From an uncultured Gemmatimonadota bacterium (lineage in GTDB: Bacteria > Gemmatimonadota > Gemmatimonadetes > Gemmatimonadales > Gemmatimonadaceae): DNA of 10,977 nucleotides. The stretch covers positions 1 through 10,977 of the forward strand of contig CAMLHT010000118.1 in the NCBI GenBank assembly GCA_946479895.1, read 5' to 3'. Under the pieces are notes generated by a model that ran no database searches, was not told the DNA's origin, and saw only the letters and a program-made list of their open reading frames with translations. Position numbers and translations under genes: made by a program. Positions 5,084 through 10,977 of the stretch are shown here, piece after piece. Numbering within the stretch: the first letter of the stretch is position 1; every line of letters begins with the position of its first letter.

Positions 5084-7800
5084 TGGACTCGCACGATCGT
5101 GATGCGCAGCTCCGCCGGCGCCGCGGCTGTCCCGGTCTGGGCCTTCAGTTCGAGGAGCTGCTTGGCTGCTGCGGTCCCACTCAGTTCGATGACGGCGCTG
5201 GTTCCCGGTCTCACGGCCGCATCGACCGTGAATGTGCCGAACGTTCGCCCATACGGATTCAGTGGCCACGCAGACCATGTCGCGCTCGGGAAATCGGCCT
5301 TGTACTTGGAAAACACGTCCCGGAAGTTCCAGCTCAACTGCGCCATCCGGCCCGAGGCCGGCGTGGTCGTCGCCGGTGTCCATCCCGGGTAGTCGTCGAG
5401 CACATTCGCCATCGTCCATTCGGGCACCATTTCGGCGAACGTACGCCCCGTCCTCGCCTCGAGATTCGGCACCCCGCTCAGACTCGCTTCCTGAGTGAGC
5501 GCCTTCAGGAAGGTGGCCTCAGGAGTCGATGACTGATCTAGCGCCCAACGCACGAGCGACCATCCGGTTGCGTAGAAGGAGAAATCGCTGTCGTCGATGC
5601 GCCCGATCGGGGAGTAGTTCTCGGGCTGATTATACCACTTCGGCGCCAGCTCTTCGAAGACACGCACGATTCCGCGTGGCCTTCCGGCACAGGCGGGCCA
5701 TCCATCGAGCCGCACCCCGCAGTAAGGACCCTTATTGGTCGTGTTGCCATACGGAATGTTCGACTTCTGCGTGAACGAGTAGACTGCACGTTCATAAAGC
5801 TCTTCCGAAATCCGGGCAGTCGTTTCCTCCAGCCACGACGTCTCGAAGGGCGCATTCCTCGAGATTCGCTCCGCAAACGATACGATGTGCTTGACCTCGT
5901 GGATGATCGTGCCACGCATCGTCCACCGCCATTTCGGGGGGCTCAACTCCCGGTTGGGACCTTCCGCCGTGGCCGTCGTTCCAGGAATCCGCGGGGCAGT
6001 CGCATAGAAGTACTCGCCAAAGTTGCTCGTGGTGTTCGTAGTCGTGTTCCGGGCGACGAAGTCACAGCTCACGACGAAGCCGGCGAACTTGTTATCGAAG
6101 TTGACGTTCACCTTCGACGAGAACACCATCACGATCCGCTGGTTGTTGTCAGTCGTGGCGTCCTTCGCGAGGGGATTGCCGAAGTTGGTCTCGAGGATCG
6201 AGAACATCGTGTTGTCGAACTCCTGACCGATCAAGGCATAGGTGGTGTCGATCGTGCCGGCCATTGGGTTCGCGTTGTCCTCGACGATGATCGAGCGCGT
6301 CCCCACATAGGTGATCCGGCCCGTCATCGGGTACGGGTTCACGCAGATGCCGGCCGTATTCGTGATGTTCGGGATGTTCAGGCTCACCTGGTCCCCGACC
6401 ACCGGCACCGCAATGCTGCGTGCGGCGCCGGGCTGCCGCCCGCCAAATCGTCCTCGATTCTCGTTGAGGAACCGGATGTTCTGATCGAGCAGCCGCATGT
6501 GCGCCTGGTCCGCGACATCCTCGCGCGTCATGAGCTGTGTGGTCGGACGGCGCCGCGCCGCATCATTATTGAGTTGCGGAACCGCAGCGGTCCGGCCCGC
6601 GGGCGACAATCCGCTCCCGCCGCTGCCGGCGGCACCGCGGAGCTGGAAGCTCGCTCCCGTCGTGGAATACGTCGAATTGACGTTCGATACAGCCACGTAG
6701 TACCGGCTCGTCCCGGTGTTCGACAGCTCGTTGCACCGCTGCTCACCCGCGGCCGTCACGATGAGCGACTGCCCCACGGCCAGGGTCCGCTGCGTCGCGA
6801 CCTGGAGCGCCTTGGTCGTCGTCGCCGGCGTCGTCCCCGTCTGCGTCACCGAGATCGTCGCATCGTGCGTCGGCTCGCACGGCATCGCGGCCGGCACCGT
6901 TATCGTGAGCTGCGTCGCCGTCGCCGCGGTGACGGTCGTCGCGACGCCGTCTATGGTCACGATGTTCGACGCCGGGGTCGTGCTGAACCCGCTGCCGGTG
7001 ATCGTCGCGCTGATGCCCGGCGTGAGCAGGGCCGGCGAGACGGAGGTCAGCGTGATGGCCGACGGCACGACGGCGGTCGCGGTGAAGGTCACCGGGCTCC
7101 CCGTGAGACCGGTGGAGGTCGCGGTCAGTGAGTTCGCTCCGGCCGAGGCGCCGAGCGTCCAGCTCCCGACGGTCGCGATCCCGCTGGCACTGGTGGTCTG
7201 CGTGGCCCCGGTGATCGATCCGCCCCCGGATGCCACGGCGAAGGTCACGGAAGTCCCGGCCACCGGGTTGCCACCGGCATCGGTCACAATCACCGACGGC
7301 GCCGTTGCCACCGCGGTACCCACGTTCGCGGTCTGCCCGTTGCCGGCATTCGGCGCGATGGTCTTCGCAGGACCGGCGATTGCCGTCGCGGTGAACGTGA
7401 TCGGCCCGCCCGCGGTGCCGGCCGCCGTCGCCGTCAGCGTGTTCGCGCCGAGCGCGGTGCCCATCGTCCAGCTCCCGACCGTGGCCACGCCCGCGGAGTT
7501 CGTCGTCTGGGTCGTCCCCGTCGCGCTGCCGCCACCGGAGGCGACGGCGAACGTGACGCTGATGTTCGCGACGCCCGCTCCGCTCGAGTTGGCGACCTTC
7601 ACCGACGGCGGAGTCGTCACCGCGGTCCCGACCGCGGCCTGCTGGCTATTGCCGCCGTTGACGCTGATCGTCGGAGTCGGAGGAGGCTGCGTCCCTCCCC
7701 CTCCACCGCCATCGCCGCCTCCGCCTCCACAGCTCAGGCTGAATCCGACGGCGAGAACGAGGGCGAAGCGCGACGTCGCGCGCAAATCCGGGCGTTGCAT
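5080..7800 (-). CDS. M30-like zinc metallopeptidase with Big-1-like and TIG domains
   Basis: A 906-aa exported protein. Residues 1-24 form a signal ending SLSC, a slightly atypical lipobox (Ser rather than Leu/Val/Ile at -3), followed by a Gly-rich stretch at 25-36. Two Big-1-like Ig repeats lie at about 44-141 and 147-244, with a 103-residue period and both containing VTFAVASGGGS. A TIG/IPT-like domain lies at about 249-335 (VSPALLTPG, ITGSGF), then a beta segment with RCNELS and YYVAVSN near 338-390. The catalytic region holds HEVKH at 634-638 and, about 20 residues on, WLEE (656-659), with E659 as probable third zinc ligand. This HExxH plus WLxE pattern is that of hyicolysin-type (M30) gluzincins. 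Start ATG at 7798-7800 has a weak AGG 6 nt upstream. It is translationally coupled to the following lipoprotein gene. GC falls sharply in the catalytic part. Substrate is unknown. Confidence 0.85.
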   Translation of the reverse strand: MQRPDLRATSRFALVLAVGFSLSCGGGGGDGGGGGGTQPPPTPTISVNGGNSQQAAVGTAVTTPPSVKVANSSGAGVANISVTFAVASGGGSATGTTQTTNSAGVATVGSWTMGTALGANTLTATAAGTAGGPITFTATAIAGPAKTIAPNAGNGQTANVGTAVATAPSVIVTDAGGNPVAGTSVTFAVASGGGSITGATQTTSASGIATVGSWTLGASAGANSLTATSTGLTGSPVTFTATAVVPSAITLTSVSPALLTPGISATITGSGFSTTPASNIVTIDGVATTVTAATATQLTITVPAAMPCEPTHDATISVTQTGTTPATTTKALQVATQRTLAVGQSLIVTAAGEQRCNELSNTGTSRYYVAVSNVNSTYSTTGASFQLRGAAGSGGSGLSPAGRTAAVPQLNNDAARRRPTTQLMTREDVADQAHMRLLDQNIRFLNENRGRFGGRQPGAARSIAVPVVGDQVSLNIPNITNTAGICVNPYPMTGRITYVGTRSIIVEDNANPMAGTIDTTYALIGQEFDNTMFSILETNFGNPLAKDATTDNNQRIVMVFSSKVNVNFDNKFAGFVVSCDFVARNTTTNTTSNFGEYFYATAPRIPGTTATAEGPNRELSPPKWRWTMRGTIIHEVKHIVSFAERISRNAPFETSWLEETTARISEELYERAVYSFTQKSNIPYGNTTNKGPYCGVRLDGWPACAGRPRGIVRVFEELAPKWYNQPENYSPIGRIDDSDFSFYATGWSLVRWALDQSSTPEATFLKALTQEASLSGVPNLEARTGRTFAEMVPEWTMANVLDDYPGWTPATTTPASGRMAQLSWNFRDVFSKYKADFPSATWSAWPLNPYGRTFGTFTVDAAVRPGTSAVIELSGTAAAKQLLELKAQTGTAAAPAELRITIVRVQ
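7069..7362 (-). repeat. Second Big-1-like domain repeat unit
   Basis: Encodes peptidase residues about 147-244. It pairs with the unit at 7378-7671: the two share VTFAVASGGGS, ATVGSWT and FTATA in the same order, offset by 103 codons. The unit boundaries are approximate. Confidence 0.7.
7378..7671 (-). repeat. First Big-1-like domain repeat unit
   Basis: Encodes peptidase residues about 44-141, the N-terminal copy of the tandem Ig-like pair. Such repeats usually act as rigid stalks presenting a distal domain away from the membrane, here probably the peptidase. Confidence 0.7.
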
Positions 7801-7962
7801 GGGGGGCCTGCTGGAGAGGGTAGGCCTGTGGGGAGGGCGCCATCAGCATCGCTCCCGGAGGAGTGCGGCACAAGGGCGCAACAGCCTACTTTCGCTCCGC
7901 CCGGAGTAAACAACGTTTTGTCGGGTCGCGCCTGACCACTCAGCGGCAGCCGCCTGCTCCCG
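7801..7962. other. Intergenic region upstream of the metallopeptidase gene
   Basis: A 162-bp gap between two minus-strand genes. It contains a near-perfect palindrome CTCCGCCCGGAG (7895-7906) and an AT-richer patch around 7907-7918. It is the likely leader of the peptidase/lipoprotein pair, but I could not identify a convincing -35/-10 pair or a terminator. Confidence 0.35.
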
Positions 7963-8373
7963 TCAGCCGCCCCCGTCGCGGGATCGGACCGCGTGCACGT
8001 CGCGGAACCACGTCCCGTCCTTCAGCCGCAGCTGCCCGACGAGACTGTCGTGGCGAACGGCGAAGCGCCATTTCCCGTTCGGAATGCCGCAGGTGATGAT
8101 GGCGCGTGCCGCGTTCAGCTCGCAGGCCAGGACGCCCATCTCCTCTTCGCGCCCCTCGACGATTTTCCGCGCGTCGACCGACAGGCTGTCGCGCGTCCTG
8201 AGGGCGATCCGGTAGACGACCACCTCGTCCCTGCAGGCCGACGGGCGCGCGACGCACACCGAAGACCCGCGCCACGTCCCGAGCGGGTTCGCATCCGGAG
8301 CGGCAATCAGCTGCGCCGACGCTCCCCGAGTGAACAGCGCGAGGCCAGCCAGGGCCAGGAGTCCAGGTCGCAT
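7963..8373 (-). CDS. Small secreted protein with four cysteines, lipocalin-like pattern
   Basis: A 136-aa protein starting MRPGLLALAGLALFTRGASA then QL, a classical Sec signal with an ASA cleavage site. The mature part of about 115 residues opens with LGTWRGSSVC and contains four Cys, in VCVARPSAC and in ACELNAARAIITC, well placed for two disulfides. CRDEVVVYRIAL and NGKWRF are alternating beta strands. G-T-W near the N-terminus is the usual opening of lipocalin-like barrels, but this similarity is weak. The signal peptide fixes the start at 8373; no good Shine-Dalgarno is present, and a small palindrome abuts the start codon. It reads the same way as the peptidase gene 162 bp downstream and diverges from DUF58 by 88 bp. 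Function not recognised. Confidence 0.7.
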   Translation of the reverse strand: MRPGLLALAGLALFTRGASAQLIAAPDANPLGTWRGSSVCVARPSACRDEVVVYRIALRTRDSLSVDARKIVEGREEEMGVLACELNAARAIITCGIPNGKWRFAVRHDSLVGQLRLKDGTWFRDVHAVRSRDGGG

Positions 8374-8388
8374 GTATCTCGAAGATAC
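8374..8388 (-). promoter_or_regulatory. Perfect hyphenated palindrome abutting a start codon
   Basis: GTATCT-CGA-AGATAC, 6-bp arms and a 3-bp centre, ends directly against the ATG of the secreted protein gene. It lies in the 88-bp divergent region shared with DUF58. It could be an operator for a dimeric repressor or an mRNA hairpin that hides the ribosome site. The regulator is unknown. Confidence 0.45.
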
Positions 8389-8461
8389 GAGGCAGCGCGG
8401 AGAGCATCCAGCCACGAGGCTCGCGGCTCGTCAGCCCGGGGCTCACGTTGTACGTTCAGCC

Positions 8462-9388
8462 GTGCACCATCGCGATTCTGCCCTCTCGGCCTCCGTCGTC
8501 GCCGCCATCGACGATCTCGAGCTCGCGGCCCGCCTGGTCGTCGAGGGCCTCCGCGCCGGTGGGCATCGCAGCCCCTTCCACGGCTTCAGCGCCGACTTCC
8601 AGCAGCATCGCCCCTACCGGCCCGGCGATGACCTCAAGTATCTCGACTGGAAGATCCTCGCCCGCACCGACCGCCTCTACGCGAAGCAGTTCCGCGAGAC
8701 GACCAGCATGTCCGTCATGCTCGTCCTCGACGCGAGCGGGTCGATGGCCTTCCCCGAGAAGGGCATCACGAAGTTCCGGTACGCCCAGGTGCTCGCCGCC
8801 GCACTCGCCTACCTGATCGCGTCGCAGGGCGACGCCGTCGGACTGATGACGTCCGTGGGTGAGAAGCTGACCTATCTCCCCGCACGGGGCGGCCGGCTGC
8901 ACCTCCGCTCCCTCATCGCGCAGATCGACAAGCTGACGCCCGCCGGACGCTGGCAGCCGGACCGGGTCATCGGACGCGGGGCCGAGCTGCTCAAGCGGCG
9001 CGGCGCGATGCTCGTGATCTCCGACTTCTACGACGACGACGAGCTCGCGAGGCGCGAGCTCCGGCGCGTCGCGAGCCGCGGGCACGACGTCGCCGCCATC
9101 CAGGTCACGTCGCCCGCGGAGCGTGAGTTCCCCTTCCGCGGGGACTTCGAGTTCGAGGACATCGAGACGGGCGAGCGCCGCCTGGTGAACGCGAGCGCCA
9201 TCGCCGCCGACTATCGCGCGGGCGTCGAGGAGTTCCTCGCCCGCTGGCGCGACTCGGCCCGCGCCGACGGCATCGACCACACGCTGATGTCGGTGGACGA
9301 TCCGCCCGAGCAGGTGCTGCGGGAGTATCTCCTGCGCCGCGGCGCGCGGCACCAGTCGGACAACGCGGCGCGGCAGTTCAGCAAATGA
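8462..9388 (+). CDS. DUF58 domain protein (vWA-like)
   Basis: A 308-aa soluble protein. The DUF58 signature is clear: FQQHRPYRPGDDLKYLDWK, then ARTDRLYAKQFRE in the first third. A vWA-type MIDAS motif DASGS sits at residues 90-94, with AMLVISDFYDDD further on as the second metal-site region. In MoxR operons DUF58 proteins are thought to work with the AAA+ ATPase on envelope targets. I chose GTG at 8462, which starts just ahead of conserved sequence (SALSASVVAAIDDLELAARL); a longer frame to 8330 crosses the divergent gene's start. No Shine-Dalgarno is seen, though TACGTT lies 5 nt upstream and might be a poor -10 of a leaderless transcript. The gene ends in an ATGA overlap with the BatA-like gene, so they are translationally coupled. 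MoxR itself lies beyond an inverted block. Confidence 0.92.
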   Translation: MHHRDSALSASVVAAIDDLELAARLVVEGLRAGGHRSPFHGFSADFQQHRPYRPGDDLKYLDWKILARTDRLYAKQFRETTSMSVMLVLDASGSMAFPEKGITKFRYAQVLAAALAYLIASQGDAVGLMTSVGEKLTYLPARGGRLHLRSLIAQIDKLTPAGRWQPDRVIGRGAELLKRRGAMLVISDFYDDDELARRELRRVASRGHDVAAIQVTSPAEREFPFRGDFEFEDIETGERRLVNASAIAADYRAGVEEFLARWRDSARADGIDHTLMSVDDPPEQVLREYLLRRGARHQSDNAARQFSK

Positions 9389-10635
9389 TCGGCAACCCGG
9401 TCGCCCTCCTCGGCCTCCTTGCCGTCCTCGTGCCGGTGATCATCCACCTGCTCGGCCGGCATCGCTCGCGCGTGCAGCGGTTCCCCACACTGCGCTTCAT
9501 CACGCCGTCCCGGCTGATTCCCACCCGGCGGCGCCGGTTGAGCGACATCCCGCTGCTGCTCGTCCGCTGCGCGATCATCGCCTCGGCGGCAATCGCGTCG
9601 AGCCAGCCCTACCTCGCGTGCTTCGGCCGCGCTCCATCCCCGAGCCGGCCGAGCACGATCAATCGCGCGATCATCGTCGATACCTCGCTCAGCATGCGCC
9701 GCCGGTTCGCCGGCGGCGTGACCGCGCTGGACAGCGCGCGCCGCGTCGCCGAGGGGATGCGGAGCGCGGGAATCGTCTCGGTGAGTGAAGCCGCCGACCT
9801 GCGCACCGCCATCGGCGGCGCGTCCGCCTGGCTCGCCACCCGGCCGGGAATGCGCGAGATCGCAGTCCTCTCCGATTTCCAGCGGTCGGCCACGGATTCC
9901 CTCACGCTGGCTCGGATCCCCGCGACGATCGGCGTCGGCCTTATTCCCATCGCGCCGGGCGGGCCCGTGCTCGAGACGCCACGCGCGGCCGCCCGGCCGT
10001 CGCTGGTCTCGACTCCGGCGCAGCGTCCCATGGTGGATGCCGCCTGGCGCGCCGCCGGACTGGATGCGCCCGAGGATCCGGCCTCCGGCGTCACAATCAT
10101 ATATATGGGCTCGGACTCGGCTCGCCGTCTCCTCGAGCGGGCGACGACTCCCGACTCCTCGCTCCGGATGATGGTCGAGGCGCTCGCCCTGGATCCCGTC
10201 CTGCGCGAGGCCTCGCTCGCCACGCGACGCACCGGGGCGGCGCCCGACTCCCTCCTCACGATCGCCGCCGACGGCGATGGGCGGACGCTCATCGGCGCCG
10301 GGAAGCTGGATTCCCGGCTTGGAATCTTCGTGTTCGCCGATCCGGGCGGGCTGGCATCCGCAGCGCTCAGCCAGGCGCTGGAGAACGTGCTCTATCCCAC
10401 GACGGCGGCCGCGGAGCTCGATACGGCCACGTTGAGCGAGACGACGCTCGCCCGATGGGAACGAGCGCCCTCTCCTTCGGCCGAAGGCATGGAGACGCCG
10501 TCCGACGGCCGCTGGTTCTGGATGCTCGGGCTGGCGCTGCTCGCCCTCGAGCAGTGGATGCGGACGCGCAAGCGCGCCGGCGGATCCGTCGCCACTCCGG
10601 GAGTCGGCGCGGTCGAAGACGCGAGAGCGGCATGA
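9385..10635 (+). CDS. BatA-like vWA membrane protein
   Basis: A 416-aa protein with the N-terminal two-helix anchor of the aerotolerance-regulator (BatA) family: a first membrane segment at about 4-22 (LLGLLAVLVPVIIHLL), the conserved RVQRFPTLRFI stretch, and a second segment at about 55-74. The vWA domain follows, with MIDAS motif DTSLS at 99-103 and IAVLSDFQ later. A third hydrophobic segment at about 377-393 (WFWMLGLALLALEQW) precedes a basic tail, so the vWA domain probably lies between membrane anchors on the outer face. Family members act with MoxR and DUF58 in envelope integrity and stress tolerance; the exact reaction is unknown. The start is fixed by the ATGA overlap with DUF58. The end overlaps the next gene in the same way. 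Confidence 0.88.
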   Translation: MIGNPVALLGLLAVLVPVIIHLLGRHRSRVQRFPTLRFITPSRLIPTRRRRLSDIPLLLVRCAIIASAAIASSQPYLACFGRAPSPSRPSTINRAIIVDTSLSMRRRFAGGVTALDSARRVAEGMRSAGIVSVSEAADLRTAIGGASAWLATRPGMREIAVLSDFQRSATDSLTLARIPATIGVGLIPIAPGGPVLETPRAAARPSLVSTPAQRPMVDAAWRAAGLDAPEDPASGVTIIYMGSDSARRLLERATTPDSSLRMMVEALALDPVLREASLATRRTGAAPDSLLTIAADGDGRTLIGAGKLDSRLGIFVFADPGGLASAALSQALENVLYPTTAAAELDTATLSETTLARWERAPSPSAEGMETPSDGRWFWMLGLALLALEQWMRTRKRAGGSVATPGVGAVEDARAA

Positions 10636-10977
10636 GCTCACACGCCGCCCTGACCGCATTCCTCGTCCGCGTGACGCGGCGACTCCGGATCATCGGCGCC
10701 CTCTACGGCGCCGCTGCCGGCATCCTCGGCGGATCGCTCGTCGCGCTTCTCCTCGACCCGCCTGCCGTGGACGTCCGGCTAGCGCTCCTCATCGGTGGCA
10801 TCGCCGGAATCGTGGGCGGCGCCGCGATCGGCGCGTTGCTCACTCGCCGCATCATCGCCGCGCGTGAAGTCGAGCGACGCGCCCCCGGATGTCGCAACGT
10901 GATCCTCACCGCGACGGAGCTCATGGCGGCTCCGGAAATGACGAAGCCGTACGTCGCCGAGGTCGTGACCGCCGAAG
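10632..10977 (+). CDS. DUF4175-like membrane protein, 3'-truncated by window edge
   Basis: Only the first 115 residues are visible. The ATG overlaps the stop of the BatA-like gene in an ATGA arrangement and begins MSSHAALTAFLVRVTRRLR. Two membrane helices follow at about 20-41 (GALYGAAAGILGGSLVALLL) and 49-67 (ALLIGGIAGIVGGAAIGAL). After them come a basic patch and a helix EVERRAPGCRNVILTATEL, resembling the A-x-x-x-E-x-x-x-P-x-x-R-x-x-L-x-T-A-x-E-L region seen in DUF4175-type proteins of MoxR operons. The assignment rests on this pattern and the operon position, so it is moderate. The rest, including any large periplasmic or coiled-coil region, is outside the window. Confidence 0.7.
   Translation, partial: MSSHAALTAFLVRVTRRLRIIGALYGAAAGILGGSLVALLLDPPAVDVRLALLIGGIAGIVGGAAIGALLTRRIIAAREVERRAPGCRNVILTATELMAAPEMTKPYVAEVVTAE

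Noticed and set aside
4586..5419. A longer version of the lipoprotein reading frame
   Set aside because: The extra N-terminal part runs antiphase through the peptidase coding region, while the internal ATG begins a clear lipoprotein signal and overlaps the upstream stop.
5887..7131. Plus-strand open frame of about 414 codons, Arg-rich
   Set aside because: A high-GC antisense shadow of the peptidase gene, with low-complexity Arg/Gly sequence and no family features.
6716..7909. Long plus-strand open frame of about 397 codons with Val/Ala-rich sequence
   Set aside because: It lies antisense to the Ig repeats of the peptidase gene; its apparent repeats mirror those domains, and the minus-strand reading has a signal peptide, recognisable domains and a catalytic motif.
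7860..7915. Possible promoter of the peptidase gene (TTGTTT and TAGGCT on the minus strand)
   Set aside because: Both elements match the consensus poorly and the spacing is 19 bp, so it is not above chance in this region.
8330..8461. Upstream extension of DUF58
   Set aside because: It would cross the divergent secreted-protein start and the palindrome, and the added residues are unlike the family.
9211..10659. Minus-strand open frame of about 482 codons
   Set aside because: Antisense to the DUF58 and BatA-like genes, which are well supported; its sequence is Arg/Gly/Asp-rich with no domain.

Overview
This is high-GC bacterial DNA, dense in genes, from a Gram-negative-type organism: several products carry Sec or lipoprotein signals, and a MoxR/DUF58/BatA-type operon is present. 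The mix of an M30-like metallopeptidase with Ig-like repeats, small exported beta-rich proteins and an STAS/SpoIIAA-like orphan resembles what I know from Gemmatimonadota, with Acidobacteriota second. This is an inference from gene style; no marker gene is present. I see no rRNA, tRNA, CRISPR array or recognisable insertion sequence. The longest gene-free stretches are 3372-3549 and 7801-7962, both under 300 bases.

Left part (1-3436). A phospholipase D superfamily protein with two unequal HKD motifs enters from the left edge (+). It is followed by a GC-rich hairpin and a convergent STAS/SpoIIAA-like gene (-). Divergent from that gene by about 41 bp is a small exported protein with a DUF3108-like C-terminal half (+). 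Its stop codon overlaps that of a convergent GxxExxY predicted nuclease gene (-). The nuclease gene lies between two inverted copies of a 44-bp repeat built of 9-bp units. One copy is upstream of the start codon and the other encodes part of an unusual C-terminal tail, so this looks like a self-contained small cassette.

Middle and right parts (3537-10977). A MoxR AAA+ ATPase (+) has a plausible leaderless promoter. On the far side of a block of opposite-strand genes come DUF58, a BatA-like vWA membrane protein and a DUF4175-like membrane protein (+), chained by two 4-nt ATGA overlaps. These four genes normally form one co-directional operon. Here MoxR is cut off from the rest by about 3.9 kb holding three minus-strand genes: a small secreted Cys-containing protein, a 906-aa lipoprotein-like M30-type metallopeptidase with two Big-1-like repeats and a TIG domain, and a small lipoprotein coupled to the peptidase by an ATGA overlap. 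A perfect hairpin fills the 22-bp gap where MoxR and the lipoprotein gene converge.

Working picture: MoxR is the AAA+ chaperone-like ATPase acting with DUF58 and the membrane-anchored vWA proteins in envelope maintenance or stress. The interposed block makes envelope-exported proteins, including a probable zinc metallopeptidase and its coupled lipoprotein partner. The most unusual items are the repeat-flanked nuclease cassette, the split MoxR operon with its peptidase/lipoprotein pair, and the sharp drop in GC and codon bias within the peptidase gene.
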